Below, piece by piece: positions 23,886 to 33,403 of a DNA stretch of 38,716 bases. Every line of letters begins with the position of its first letter. Position 1 is the first letter of the stretch. Position numbers and translations under genes: made by a program. The stretch is taken from NCBI GenBank assembly GCA_018061325.1, contig JAGOUJ010000008.1, forward strand, positions 1 through 38,716, given 5' to 3'. Origin of the DNA: Gammaproteobacteria bacterium (GTDB taxonomy: Bacteria > Pseudomonadota > Gammaproteobacteria > UBA6186 > Azoamicaceae). The notes beneath the pieces are model-generated. The model did no database searches. It worked only from the letters and a program-made list of their open reading frames with translations, and was not told the origin of the DNA.

Positions 23886-26318
23886 TTAAACTTTTTCTTT
23901 CTCTAGCATCATTAATTTTTGCTTCGCGTCTGTAATGACTGCGGCTGGCAGTCCTGCCAGTTCGGCCACCTGGATCCCATAGCTTTTACTGGCGGGACCT
24001 TCTTGAACTGTATAAAGAAAAACAAGCTTGTCGCAATGCTCAGCCACCGCCAAATGAATATTCGCAACCGTGCCATAGAGCTCGGCTAATGCCGTCATCT
24101 CGAAATAATGTGTGGCAAATAAGGTCTTTGCCTTCAAAGATTGTACCAAATACTGTGCAATCGCAAAGGCCAATGATAAGCCATCAAAGGTACCTGTACC
24201 ACGCCCAATTTCATCAATAAAAATTAAACTATGCGAGGTTGCTTCTTTTAAGATATGCGCCATTTCAGTCATTTCAACCATAAAAGTCGAACGCCCACTG
24301 CTTAAATCATCCGATGCGCCAAGACGCGTAAAAATCTGATCGAAATCGCCAATTTCAGCACGCGTAGCCGGTACAAAACACCCTATATGCGCCAGAATAA
24401 CAATCAGTGCATTTTGGCGCATATAGGTCGATTTACCACCCATATTCGGGCCGGTCACAATTAATAACTGTCGTGTGGCATCTAAAGAAAGATCATTCGG
24501 TACAAAGCGTTTACAAAGCGCTTCTTCCACAACCGGATGCCGCCCACCTTCAATATGTAGTTCTGTACCCTCTAACAAATGAGGCTGTGTCCAACCCAGG
24601 CAATCGGATCGTTCGGCTAAACAAGCCAATACATCGACTTCTGCGAGTATTTGGGCTGTTGCTTGTAAAGCCGGCAGTGATGCTTTCATTGTGAGGAGTA
24701 AATCTTGATAGAGCTGTTTTTCTAAAATCAGTGCACGATCACGACTCGCTAAAATCTGATCTTCAAAGGTTTTTAGTGCAGGCGTAATATAGCGTTCTGC
24801 GTTCTTAAGCGTCTGACGACGTTGATAGTCTTGTGGTGCAGCCTCTGCTTGTCCACGGCTTATCTCGATATAATAACCATGGATCTGATTAAACCCCACT
24901 TTTAAAGTAGAAAGACCGGTGCGTCTGCGTTCCTCTTTTTCCAGATCGGCTAGAAAGTCACCCGCATGATCTCCCTGTTGCCGGATGGCATCTAAGGTTG
25001 GATCGAATCCATCAGCAATCACGCCCCCTTCACGAATGAAGTTGGCTGGCGATTCGAGTAAGGCCTTTTCCAGTGTTTGACGAAGAAGCGGAAAGGTTTC
25101 TAAACCTGCCTGATACGTGGCAAGCAAGGGATCGTCTATCTTTGATAATAAGACTTGAAGAGGCTCTAAGTGTTGTAAGGCACGCCTTAAACGCACTAAA
25201 TCTTGAGGCCTGGCTGAAAGAAGTGCAATCCGCCCTAGAATACGTTCCATATCTCCGATGGGTTTGAGCGCTGCTTGCAAGGCTGTATAGGATTGATCGT
25301 TGATTAAAGCAGCCAGGGCTTTTAAGCGCGCGGTTAAACGTGATCGATTGCGTAAAGGCCTAGCAATGATCCTTGCTAAGCATCGACTTCCCATCGACGT
25401 GCTGCAAGTGTTCAGCAATGAAAAAAGTGTGGGCGATGTTTCATTTTGTAGGGTGCGTGTTAATTCAAGGTTGCGCCGGGTCTGCACATCCATTTGAATG
25501 GCCGCTTGCGTTTCATCAATATGCCATTGATAGGCTATAGGTATGGCGAGTTTTTGTGTTTCTGCCACATAATCTAACAAGGCACCGGCTGCAAAAAATG
25601 CCTCCCTTAGCATTTCTTTCAAATCCCCTCCCTCGCTTAGCGGGGGAGGGTTAGGGTGGGGGTGAGCAGTTTCCAAATGTTCTTTAAATGCCGTGTACGC
25701 TTTATCAAAATGAAAAGATGTTGGTGATCGTAACAAAACATTTTTGCGCCCTACAGAGGCCATCGTAAACAGATCGGCGCTATTCACTAAAATTTCTACA
25801 GGGTTTAAGCGTGCAAGTTGTTGGCCGAGTTCGGTGTTGCTATGCACGATGAGAAGCTCTACAACACCACGGCTTAAATCTAAAGAAGCCATGCCATAGG
25901 CCTGAGTGTTAGGATCCTTATACAGCGCCAACAAAAGATTATCGGTACAAGCTTCTAATAAAGCTTCATCGGTAATCGTACCAGGGGTTAAGATCCTAAC
26001 CACTTCGCGCTGCATGGGTCCTTTGACCGGACCGGGTTCCCCTATTTGCTCACAAATGGCAATGGTTTGACCCAATTGCATGAGTTTTGCAATATAACCT
26101 TCGGCGGCATGGTAAGGGATCCCTGCCATGGGCACAGGAACGCCTGCGCTTTGTCCACGATGGGTCAGGGTAATATGAATAAGCCCGCTTATCTTAAGGG
26201 CATCTTCAAAGAATAATTCATAAAAATCCCCCATGCGGTAAAATAATAAATGATGGGGATAGTGCTTTTTAATCCCTAAATATTGTTGAATCATGGGGGT
26301 ATGATCTTGAAGGTTCAT
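23886..26318 (-). CDS. mutS: DNA mismatch repair protein MutS
   Basis: An 810-residue mismatch sensor. The mismatch-binding Phe-x-Glu is in [10 protein letters not shown] (F32, E34). Connector, lever and clamp domains follow, then the ATPase with Walker [10 protein letters not shown] (about residue 620) and Walker B/signature [14 protein letters not shown] (about 700). The protein stops at [11 protein letters not shown], so it lacks the C-terminal 50 or so residues that in E. coli carry the tetramerisation domain and a beta-clamp motif. At about residues 217-230 the text [15 protein letters not shown] comes from an in-frame family A palindrome inserted in the connector domain. SD AAGGGG precedes the ATG. 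Confidence 0.97.
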   Translation of the reverse strand: MNLQDHTPMIQQYLGIKKHYPHHLLFYRMGDFYELFFEDALKISGLIHITLTHRGQSAGVPVPMAGIPYHAAEGYIAKLMQLGQTIAICEQIGEPGPVKGPMQREVVRILTPGTITDEALLEACTDNLLLALYKDPNTQAYGMASLDLSRGVVELLIVHSNTELGQQLARLNPVEILVNSADLFTMASVGRKNVLLRSPTSFHFDKAYTAFKEHLETAHPHPNPPPLSEGGDLKEMLREAFFAAGALLDYVAETQKLAIPIAYQWHIDETQAAIQMDVQTRRNLELTRTLQNETSPTLFSLLNTCSTSMGSRCLARIIARPLRNRSRLTARLKALAALINDQSYTALQAALKPIGDMERILGRIALLSARPQDLVRLRRALQHLEPLQVLLSKIDDPLLATYQAGLETFPLLRQTLEKALLESPANFIREGGVIADGFDPTLDAIRQQGDHAGDFLADLEKEERRRTGLSTLKVGFNQIHGYYIEISRGQAEAAPQDYQRRQTLKNAERYITPALKTFEDQILASRDRALILEKQLYQDLLLTMKASLPALQATAQILAEVDVLACLAERSDCLGWTQPHLLEGTELHIEGGRHPVVEEALCKRFVPNDLSLDATRQLLIVTGPNMGGKSTYMRQNALIVILAHIGCFVPATRAEIGDFDQIFTRLGASDDLSSGRSTFMVEMTEMAHILKEATSHSLIFIDEIGRGTGTFDGLSLAFAIAQYLVQSLKAKTLFATHYFEMTALAELYGTVANIHLAVAEHCDKLVFLYTVQEGPASKSYGIQVAELAGLPAAVITDAKQKLMMLEKEKV
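25624..25666 (-). repeat. Family A palindrome inserted in frame within mutS
   Basis: The stem CCCTCCCTCGC / GCGGGGGAGGG with loop TTA and the outer arm TTAGGGTGGGGG lies wholly inside mutS. It is translated on the minus strand as [13 protein letters not shown] without disturbing the frame. It matches the core of the copies at 17966, 30424 and, more weakly, 38184. Confidence 0.88.
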
Positions 26319-26355
26319 TTAACGGCCCCTTTTCTAAAAGAGAGCAAATAGCTAT

Positions 26356-26778
26356 CTAGGGTTGATGCTTAGAAAATGTAGGATCCCAGGCAATATGCTT
26401 ATTAGGCTTGCCTGCCTCATCCAGTGCTACAAAGGTAAAGGTTCCTTCAGTCACCTGCTCACAGGCACCATAACGCATACGATGGGCAAAAACTTTAATT
26501 TTAATACTAATAGAGGACTGGCCCGTTTTAAGGATCGTTGCATAACAACCCACTAAATCGCCCACATACACAGGCTTTAAAAAAACCATGGCATCAATGG
26601 CTACTGTGCTTACGCGATTTTTGGCACACTGCTGCGCAAAAACCGATCCGCCTAGATCCATTTGAGACACCAGCCATCCCCCAAAAATATCTCCCGAAGC
26701 ATTCGCATCTTTAGGCATGGCCACTGTCTGTAAAACCAAATGGCCTTTATCACTTTCGCTTCTACGCGGGTTAGTCAT
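26356..26778 (-). CDS. Acyl-CoA thioesterase, YciA-type hotdog fold
   Basis: A 140-residue single hotdog-domain enzyme that hydrolyses acyl-CoA to free acid and CoA. The conserved segment MPKDANASGDIFGGWLVSQM carries the Asn and Asp typical of the YciA/BACH group, followed by VAIDAMVFLKPVYVGDLVGC. Length is close to E. coli YciA (132). It lies between mutS and the OPT transporter on the same strand, with 17 bases to the transporter stop, so cotranscription with the OPT gene is likely. Confidence 0.9.
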   Translation of the reverse strand: MTNPRRSESDKGHLVLQTVAMPKDANASGDIFGGWLVSQMDLGGSVFAQQCAKNRVSTVAIDAMVFLKPVYVGDLVGCYATILKTGQSSISIKIKVFAHRMRYGACEQVTEGTFTFVALDEAGKPNKHIAWDPTFSKHQP

Positions 26779-26795
26779 AGCATTTTCAACTTTTC

Positions 26796-28802
26796 TTAGC
26801 GCCTAGCCTGTTTGTACAAAAAGAGACAAATACCCATATACAACACAAGCCCAAAACCTGTTTCAACATTCGGTGTTAACCAATCAAACTTGAGCGCAAA
26901 AACATCGGTTGTTTGATAATACGCAAAAGGAATGGTTAAGAGCGCACCCAATATGGCTTCTCCTGCGATAATGCCCGAGGCACATAAAACACCCCCATCA
27001 CTGTCTTCGCAAACACCGGCTTTTTTAGGCGCGCCCCTTTTAGCGATGGCACGTAGAACGCCCCCTACGACAAAACCCATCACATAGCCAAAGGGTAGGT
27101 AGACACCCGCTGCAAAAAGTAAGGGTGAAAAACCAGAGGTACTGCCTTTACGCTTTAAAAAGGTATCCAGCATAATAGCCATCATCGCTAAAAGCCCCCC
27201 CGCCACGATCATCTGTATGGGTAAACGACCCACAAAGAAACCTTGCGCAACCATGGCCATCAGTGTTGCCTGTGGTGCAGGCAATGCTTGGGCAGGATCC
27301 ATACCTGCTCGGGGCAAAATATCACTGATACCATAGGCTTCAAAGGTTGTTTGTAAAATAAAGGGAATTACTAAAGCAGAGACAATGGCACCCACTAACA
27401 ACATTAACTGCTGCTTCCAGGGCGTAGCACCGACTAATTGTCCAGCCTTCAGATCTTGCATATTATCGCCACTCAGTGCTGCTGCAATACAAACAATGGC
27501 CGCAAACATAATAACAAGGGCTGCTATTTTTAAAGCAAGCGCTGGTTGAGCGATAAAGTCTACCGAATATAAAATACCCAGTATCCCTGCCGAAAAAATG
27601 ATAATCGATGCAATCGTAATACCCGATGTTGGCAAAGAAGTCGTACCCACCATACCCACAATATAGGCTGCTGCTGCTGCTGCCATAAAACTTAAAACCA
27701 ACACTGCTATCAAGATAAAAGCCACAAGCGCCCAAGCGATGCCCATACTCAAACCTAGATTGGCCTGCATCAGCCAATACGCAAAGAAAGCCGTTGTTAA
27801 TAATGCAATAGCACCTGTACCCATGAGCACATATTTGAAGGGTATATCACGCTCTGTTCTTGGCGTATTCGCATAGACTTGTTTATGATTCTTCATGCTC
27901 GCAAAAGACAAGCGTAGGGCACTCACAATTTGCTGCGTAAGGCATATGACGCTCCATAAACCACCCACTGCAAAAACACCAATACCCACATATTTAAAGT
28001 GCATTTTGTGAACAACCGACAAAGCCGCACCGATATTGGCAGCCTCGGGTAAACCCCCTTGTGCAGCCACAAACACAGGAATCGCTAAACCCCAGGTGAG
28101 TAATCCTGCCACTGCAAAAGGAATCAAACCACGAGTGCCTACAATGTATCCTGCGGCGACTAAGATAGGAGACAAGAATAAATTGCCACCCATGGCCGTA
28201 CCACCGATTCTCGTCCAATATTGTATTTGCTCGCCGGCCACCTTAAAACCCGCTTGTAAAAAAGAAACCGCAGCGGACAATAAACTAGCCGTTAATAAAA
28301 GTTTACTCGATCCTTCGGTACTTTCTCCTGCTTTAAGAATTTCGCCCGTCGCAACACCTTCGGGATAAGGCAAAGGATCTTTCACCAACATACTTGATCG
28401 TATCGGTATAGAAAATAATACCCCAAGACTACCGCCAATGACGGTAATAATCGCAACCTGGGTATAATCAAATGCTTGCCAATAGCCCATAATGATCAAT
28501 GCAGGCAAGGTAAAAATAGCCCCCGCTGCGACGGTTTCACCGGCAGAGGCAATGGTCTGCACCATGTTGTTCTCGAGGATATTGGACTTTTTAAAACGCC
28601 TTAAAACCAACATAGATATCAGGGCCGCTGGAATAGATCCTGAAATGGTTCGCGCAATTTTTAAGCCTGCAAAAGTGCTAGAAGCTGCTAAAACGACGGC
28701 TAATATAATACCCAAAATAACGGCCTTTACAGTAATTTCTGGCAGTTGGGTTGAAGCAGGTATAAAAGGTTGAACCTGAACTGTAGATGCTTTTTTAGAC
28801 AT
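26796..28802 (-). CDS. OPT-family oligopeptide transporter
   Basis: A 668-residue integral membrane protein with about 14-16 hydrophobic segments. Family motifs include the TFAGLKIARTISGSIPAAL region early on, DPLPYPEGVATGEILKAG at about residue 140, and GDNMQDLKAGQLVGATPW near the middle, all characteristic of bacterial OPT/YSL-type carriers thought to move small peptides or metal chelates by proton symport. The cytosolic loop near residues 600-612 contains CEDSDGG. It is preceded by a small gene 42 bases upstream and followed by the thioesterase. The exact substrate is unknown. Confidence 0.93.
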   Translation of the reverse strand: MSKKASTVQVQPFIPASTQLPEITVKAVILGIILAVVLAASSTFAGLKIARTISGSIPAALISMLVLRRFKKSNILENNMVQTIASAGETVAAGAIFTLPALIIMGYWQAFDYTQVAIITVIGGSLGVLFSIPIRSSMLVKDPLPYPEGVATGEILKAGESTEGSSKLLLTASLLSAAVSFLQAGFKVAGEQIQYWTRIGGTAMGGNLFLSPILVAAGYIVGTRGLIPFAVAGLLTWGLAIPVFVAAQGGLPEAANIGAALSVVHKMHFKYVGIGVFAVGGLWSVICLTQQIVSALRLSFASMKNHKQVYANTPRTERDIPFKYVLMGTGAIALLTTAFFAYWLMQANLGLSMGIAWALVAFILIAVLVLSFMAAAAAAYIVGMVGTTSLPTSGITIASIIIFSAGILGILYSVDFIAQPALALKIAALVIMFAAIVCIAAALSGDNMQDLKAGQLVGATPWKQQLMLLVGAIVSALVIPFILQTTFEAYGISDILPRAGMDPAQALPAPQATLMAMVAQGFFVGRLPIQMIVAGGLLAMMAIMLDTFLKRKGSTSGFSPLLFAAGVYLPFGYVMGFVVGGVLRAIAKRGAPKKAGVCEDSDGGVLCASGIIAGEAILGALLTIPFAYYQTTDVFALKFDWLTPNVETGFGLVLYMGICLFLYKQARR

Positions 28803-28844
28803 GATTATCCATTCCTTTATGAATAAGTGATAAAACGTGTAAGA

Positions 28845-29054
28845 TTAGTGATAAATCGACCGATCGGCTAAGACAGCCGTGGCCGCAAGACTAGCATTAA
28901 AGACGACAAAAGGATCTTCGTTAGACAGGGCTTCTTGCACATGCAGTACGCTGAGATCGACCGTGCCCGTTCTTTCTCGATACTCGGCTAAATTCGCAAT
29001 ATTCTCTCGTAAATATCCGATGTATTCTTCAAAACCGTAGTCTATGTTATTCAC
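28845..29054 (-). CDS. Small protein upstream of the OPT transporter gene, unknown function
   Basis: A 69-residue frame starting with GTG (MNNIDYGFEEYIGYLRENIA), preceded by AAAGGTG at suitable spacing and followed 42 bases later by the OPT transporter on the same strand. The composition is soluble, acidic and probably helical (two helices, about residues 8-25 and 35-60), with no signal or membrane segment. I do not recognise a family. The SD, spacing and lack of an overlapping gene favour a real gene, but the evidence is modest. Confidence 0.5.
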   Translation of the reverse strand: MNNIDYGFEEYIGYLRENIANLAEYRERTGTVDLSVLHVQEALSNEDPFVVFNASLAATAVLADRSIYH

Positions 29055-29227
29055 CGTAGCACCTTTTTAAGTTAAATAACCATCAAAATTGCCAATGGAC
29101 CTTCTTAAAGAGCACTCTAACACACTATTTATACAGGATGCTATTCACTGATAAACTTTCGAGCACTAGGCATACAAGGAGACGCTGTAGTAACATGCGC
29201 GGTGATACGTCAAAAGAGCAGAGGATT

Positions 29228-29488
29228 ATGAGCACACAAGAAAAGATAGCAGCAGCAGACGCCGGTGGTGTTTTTAAGTTCGAGCAAGCCTTACAAGCGC
29301 TGGAATCCCTGGTCGAGAAGCTTGGCCGAGGCCAGCTTAGCCTGGAAGAGGCCTTAACCTCTTTTGAACAAGGCATTACACTGGCGCGCCAATGCCAAGA
29401 CGTCCTTAAAGAAGCCGAACAAAAAGTTAGAATGCTTGTTGATTATCAAAACCCAGACAAAACCATACCCTTTGGAGGGGATGCTTAG
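29228..29488 (+). CDS. xseB: Exodeoxyribonuclease VII small subunit
   Basis: An 86-residue helical subunit that binds XseA to form exonuclease VII. The family core FEQALQALESLVEKLGRGQL followed by SLEEALTSFEQGITLARQCQ is unmistakable. I chose ATG 29228 because AGAGG lies just upstream; the open frame extends to 29138 but the added residues are basic and unlike the family. The stop TAG is directly abutted by the ispA GTG, the common xseB-ispA arrangement. The xseA gene is not in the window. Confidence 0.93.
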   Translation: MSTQEKIAAADAGGVFKFEQALQALESLVEKLGRGQLSLEEALTSFEQGITLARQCQDVLKEAEQKVRMLVDYQNPDKTIPFGGDA

Positions 29489-30439
29489 GTGCTAGACTTT
29501 GAGCACTATGCCAAAACGCGCTGCGACCGTTTAGAAGATTTTTTAGAACAATGCTTGCCACAGCCAGCAGACCACCCCCGATCCACCCGACTCTATGAAG
29601 CACTGCGCTATACCGTACTCGGAGGGGGTAAACGACTACGTCCTCTACTGGTCTATGCTGCAGGCGAGGCCATGGGCGTTTCGCTGGATAAACTAGATGC
29701 CCCTGCGGCGGCTATCGAGCTTATTCATTGCTATTCTTTAATCCACGATGATCTACCTGCCATGGATGACGATGCCATACGCCGTGGTAAAGCGAGTTGT
29801 CATAAAGCTTTTGATGAAGCAACGGCCATTCTTGCTGGAGATGCCTTACAAAGCTTGGCCTTTGAAATTCTTTCGAATCCACGCCTGAATCCCGCAGAAC
29901 CTTTGCAACAAGTGGCCATGATCCAAATCGTCGCGAAAAACAGTGGCATGCACGGCATGGTGCAAGGACAAATCTTAGACATGGCTTATCAAGACCGATT
30001 GGAACCGCTGGCTTACCCCGATCTCTGCGAGGTTCACTTAAAAAAAACGGCTGCACTGATTGAAGCCTCCGTCATGTGTGGTATTTTAAATACCCAGAAA
30101 CCCTTAGAAAATAAGCATATCGTACAGTTAAAAAGCTATGCGCGCTGTCTAGGGCTCTGCTTTCAAATCCAAGATGATATTTTAGATGCTATCGGGGATG
30201 AAAAAACACTGCGCAAAAAAACGGGTCAGGATCAAGCAAAAAACAAAGCCACCTTTCCAGGCTATTTAGGCCTCGAAGAAGCGGGTATTCAATTGCTAAA
30301 ACTCCATCAAAAAGCCCTGGATTATCTGGCTTGGATGGGTCCCGAAGCAGAAGCTTTATTAGCCCTTTCAAAAACGTTCATTCGCCCCTTTCATTTTTGT
30401 CCAAGCTCTACCACGCTTCAGTACCCCCCCCCACCCTAG
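29489..30439 (+). CDS. ispA: Farnesyl diphosphate synthase (short-chain polyprenyl synthase)
   Basis: A 316-residue isoprenoid chain-elongation enzyme. The first Asp-rich motif is DDLPAMDDD (residues 87-95), preceded by the GGGKRLRP substrate motif (45-52); the second is FQIQDDILD (about 227-235). It starts with GTG immediately after the xseB stop, with GGAGGGG upstream. The normal protein should end near LSKTFIR; the last 16 or so residues (PFHFCPSSTTLQYPPPP) run into a family A palindrome that supplies the stop codon. The usual downstream dxs is absent. Chain length (C15 or C20) is not certain from sequence. Confidence 0.93.
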   Translation: MLDFEHYAKTRCDRLEDFLEQCLPQPADHPRSTRLYEALRYTVLGGGKRLRPLLVYAAGEAMGVSLDKLDAPAAAIELIHCYSLIHDDLPAMDDDAIRRGKASCHKAFDEATAILAGDALQSLAFEILSNPRLNPAEPLQQVAMIQIVAKNSGMHGMVQGQILDMAYQDRLEPLAYPDLCEVHLKKTAALIEASVMCGILNTQKPLENKHIVQLKSYARCLGLCFQIQDDILDAIGDEKTLRKKTGQDQAKNKATFPGYLGLEEAGIQLLKLHQKALDYLAWMGPEAEALLALSKTFIRPFHFCPSSTTLQYPPPP

Positions 30440-30477
30440 CCCTCCCTCGCTTAGTGGGGGAGGGTTGGGGTGGGGGC
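30424..30477. repeat. Family A palindrome, most complete copy, between convergent ispA and yhdP
   Basis: The left arm (CCCACCCTAGCCCTCCCTCGC) and right arm (GGGGGAGGGTTGGGGTGGGG) pair over about 22 bases with a few mismatches, around a TTAGT loop. The ispA stop TAG (30437-30439) lies in the left arm and the yhdP stop TAA (30453-30451) in the loop, so both genes end inside the element. It probably serves as a shared terminator, though no T runs follow the stems. Confidence 0.88.
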
Positions 30478-32940
30478 AATAGAGGATCCACTTTGTATAC
30501 TGGGCTCATCCCAGGTGCCACCCACTTGATAATCATGCTGGGTAATGCGGTTCATTTTCAAAAAGGATCCTGAACCCGTTAATTTATTCACCAGCCAAAG
30601 ACCCGCACCCACGGCTGGATGACCTGCAACAACAGCGGCTGCCAGTGGTAGACCCGAACTCAAATGAGGCTGCACACGCACGCTCAGATCAATAGCCTTG
30701 GTATTTAAATAAGCCTTTCCTTGTAGATGCATTTTTGCAGAAGGCCCATCAATCACCAGTGATTCTGTGCTTAAAATACCTTTTTCGCAATTAAACTTGC
30801 CTTGTAATACATCGAACACAAAACCTTTTTTAAATAAATCACTAAAATCTAATTGTAAACGACGTTTAATACTCTCCAGATTTAAAAGCCCCATCACACG
30901 CCCTAAACCGGGATCAACGCCTAAAATTCTGCCTTGATCGAGTTTGAGATCAAAAAATCCTTTCACCTGATTGCGATCGAACTGCCAAGGATTCCCAGGC
31001 CAGGTCCCTTCATACTGTGCACGGCCACTGGCCTCACGAATGACAGACACATAACCCAAATCAGATAATCCTTTGTCAATATGAACCCCTACCACCGTTC
31101 CTTGTAGGGTTGTGGTCGGCTTTTGATCTTTCATAGACCATAGCCCTTCTGCCATTAAAGAGAAATAGGTATTCTCCAAGGATAAGTTCTGAATCGCATA
31201 GGCATTGTTCTTCGGTAATAATTCAAAGGATAATTCACCGAGCAATCGATCTTGATAGTGAAAGTGCTTACAATAAAAAGATACGGCAGGTTTATCGCTA
31301 GCCTCTAAGAACTCGTAAGACATTGCTTGATCGCTCATCGATGCATTGACGGTACAATCATCGAAAGTACCGATCAGGCGATTATCTTTTTGTGTGGGTA
31401 GCGTGAAGGTGCCTCGCCAATGGGGACTATCGATAAACCACTGTTGCAGGGTACGACGATCGGCTTGAAGGGTTGCTTGAAAAAGCTGATCCGTCTTAAT
31501 ATTCACGGCTATTTGCGCAGGTAAAATACGTAATCCTACGGTTGCGATCACAGGCTTTTCAAAAAGTCTAAGCTGTATATCTTGTGCTTCTAAGGTTGAT
31601 TCACTAAAGTGGAAGGCACCTGCAATATGATCGAGGTTGACCCCCTTCAAACCTTCCAGCATACCCCCCTGTGTATGGATAAGACCCTCGACACCCACCT
31701 TTGAATCATCGAGCGGTATGTGTAAGCCTAAACGTAAATGCATGGGCCCCTTCGGTGACAACACCTTTAAAGAATTTGCCAGATCCGATCGCAAAGGGCT
31801 ATTCTCTAAAAAAGCCAATCCTGCTTCAAAGGTGCTTTCCAAGGATCCTTGCACCTCTACCAAAGCTGTCTTTAGCTTTCCACCCCATTGAATCAATGCC
31901 GTTGTTTTTTGCAAAGGCAAATCACCGATGCGTCCTTTTAATAAATCGACCGACACACTGTTTTTATCGATATGAATACTACCGCAGGCCTCTGTCATCG
32001 CAGGCCAAGGCTTATGGTAATTAAAATATACGTGCTGATAATCAATTTGCCCTTGCAGTTCAGGGGCCGTCATAGGTCCTTCAAAGGTTAAATCTATTTT
32101 TTTAAGGGTGCCTGTTTGAAAAGCCTCTGAAAACCAGCGCACAAGGGCTGGATCGGTCGATCGTGCCGTGTAATAGGACTGGATATTTTGAATCAAGACA
32201 TCCGGTCCCTGCAAGAAGCCCTTTGCAAACCATTGGGTTTCGTTTTGATAGAAATCACCTTGCAAGTCTAGGTTTCCTGCCAGGATCTGTAGAGACACTG
32301 TCTGATTGGACTGAACCTGACCCTTCAGTTTCACAGTAGGTAAGACAAGACCTGTGGCTAAAGTGATTGTCTGTTTGCCTGTCAATAACCAATCGTGGGT
32401 TGCTGAACCCACCCATTGAATATCAGCGCTACCGTGCTGCCTTAAGACTTGATCAGGCAATTCCCAAGTAATGTTAGCATCAACAAAAGATATTTTTTTT
32501 TGTTGTGCTAATAATTGCTTTAATAAAGGGTAATCGATACTGGCAGGTATGGAATCACCATTCAAGGCTAATAAGGTTGGACCTTTGCCAGACTGCCAGC
32601 GCACACGCAGGGCTAGCTGCTTTAAAACCATTTTACGGGGTATTATCTTGCCTTCGCGTAATAAAGGGATCCATTGAGGGAAAAAGTGGATCTTCGCAAC
32701 CTCTATAAAAACAAGGGGTTTTTCAATCTCTAAAACTTTTACCCCGGTTAAAGATACACCGCGCACCCCCAAGGTTATTTGTTCAATGCTGACAGGAAAC
32801 CCCAGTTCCTTCTGAAGGTAGTCTTGTACCAAGGAGGGGTGACTGGCAAGATACTGGTTAGCCTTGTATTGTAGCCCTACAAGCCCCAGTACAAGCATTC
32901 CAAAAAAAAGCCCCAGTAACCGTTTTTTAGAAAAGATCAT
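30451..32940 (-). CDS. yhdP: YhdP-type AsmA-like envelope protein, short form
   Basis: A periplasm-spanning AsmA-like protein implicated in E. coli in phospholipid traffic to the outer membrane. I start it at ATG 32940 (MIFSKKRLLGLFFGMLVLGL), one base after the mreD stop and at the membrane anchor; an in-frame ATG at 32967 would overlap mreD. The typical YhdP C-terminal region is present (FDLKLDQGRILGVDPG, RVMGLLNLESIKRRL, LDFSDLFKKGFVFD, then VGGTWDEP). Total 829 residues against about 1266 in E. coli. The final residues SIAPTPTLPH derive from the family A palindrome. It follows mreBCD directly; the maf and rng genes often found between are missing. Confidence 0.85.
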   Translation of the reverse strand: MIFSKKRLLGLFFGMLVLGLVGLQYKANQYLASHPSLVQDYLQKELGFPVSIEQITLGVRGVSLTGVKVLEIEKPLVFIEVAKIHFFPQWIPLLREGKIIPRKMVLKQLALRVRWQSGKGPTLLALNGDSIPASIDYPLLKQLLAQQKKISFVDANITWELPDQVLRQHGSADIQWVGSATHDWLLTGKQTITLATGLVLPTVKLKGQVQSNQTVSLQILAGNLDLQGDFYQNETQWFAKGFLQGPDVLIQNIQSYYTARSTDPALVRWFSEAFQTGTLKKIDLTFEGPMTAPELQGQIDYQHVYFNYHKPWPAMTEACGSIHIDKNSVSVDLLKGRIGDLPLQKTTALIQWGGKLKTALVEVQGSLESTFEAGLAFLENSPLRSDLANSLKVLSPKGPMHLRLGLHIPLDDSKVGVEGLIHTQGGMLEGLKGVNLDHIAGAFHFSESTLEAQDIQLRLFEKPVIATVGLRILPAQIAVNIKTDQLFQATLQADRRTLQQWFIDSPHWRGTFTLPTQKDNRLIGTFDDCTVNASMSDQAMSYEFLEASDKPAVSFYCKHFHYQDRLLGELSFELLPKNNAYAIQNLSLENTYFSLMAEGLWSMKDQKPTTTLQGTVVGVHIDKGLSDLGYVSVIREASGRAQYEGTWPGNPWQFDRNQVKGFFDLKLDQGRILGVDPGLGRVMGLLNLESIKRRLQLDFSDLFKKGFVFDVLQGKFNCEKGILSTESLVIDGPSAKMHLQGKAYLNTKAIDLSVRVQPHLSSGLPLAAAVVAGHPAVGAGLWLVNKLTGSGSFLKMNRITQHDYQVGGTWDEPSIQSGSSIAPTPTLPH

Positions 32941-32941
32941 C

Positions 32942-33403
32942 TTAGAAACCCAAAGCTTTTTGTTCATAGCCCTTTAGCATTTTATAAACCAAAGGCCACA
33001 GTAATGCACTCGATAAGACAGCAGTGCCATAATGATAAAAGCTCTGTGGCTGTCCTAATAAACGGTAAAGCGCATACAGCGGGCAGGTGCTCAGCGCCAA
33101 TAACATAAAAATAACTATCCCTTGCCCACCCATCGAATAGAGTTTAAGCCTATTACCAAACAAAGCGATGGAATAACGCAATAAAGCGAGTAGCGTCGCA
33201 TACTGCCCTATTAAAGCCCCCGTCAGCAGATCGAAGATTAAACCAATACACCAACAATGCAATAAGTCTAGACTTCTCTTAGAATAGAAGCTCCAATAAA
33301 TCACCACCAACAATGCCCATTGAGGGCTTAACCAGGCCCAATGCTCAGAAAAGGGTATCAGGCTTAAGATCCCAGCCAGGGCAAAACTACCGAGGATTAT
33401 CAT
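32942..33403 (-). CDS. mreD: Rod shape-determining protein MreD
   Basis: A 153-residue inner-membrane protein of the elongasome with five or so hydrophobic segments. The position after mreC (17-base overlap), the length (E. coli 162) and the segment LLHCWCIGLIFDLLTGALIG, matching the MreD core G-x-x-x-D-x-x-x-G, identify it. It works with MreB and MreC to organise lateral wall synthesis. Confidence 0.92.
   Translation of the reverse strand: MIILGSFALAGILSLIPFSEHWAWLSPQWALLVVIYWSFYSKRSLDLLHCWCIGLIFDLLTGALIGQYATLLALLRYSIALFGNRLKLYSMGGQGIVIFMLLALSTCPLYALYRLLGQPQSFYHYGTAVLSSALLWPLVYKMLKGYEQKALGF

Noticed and set aside
27463-28368. Overlapping open frames in other frames of the OPT transporter gene
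   Set aside because: They are shadows of the membrane-protein codons; the compositions (poly-Ser/Tyr/Cys or Ala/Pro/Thr) are not protein-like.
17966-30477. The recurring GC-rich palindromes as a CRISPR array
   Set aside because: Copies are kilobases apart, lack regular spacers and are themselves imperfect long hairpins; no cas genes are present.
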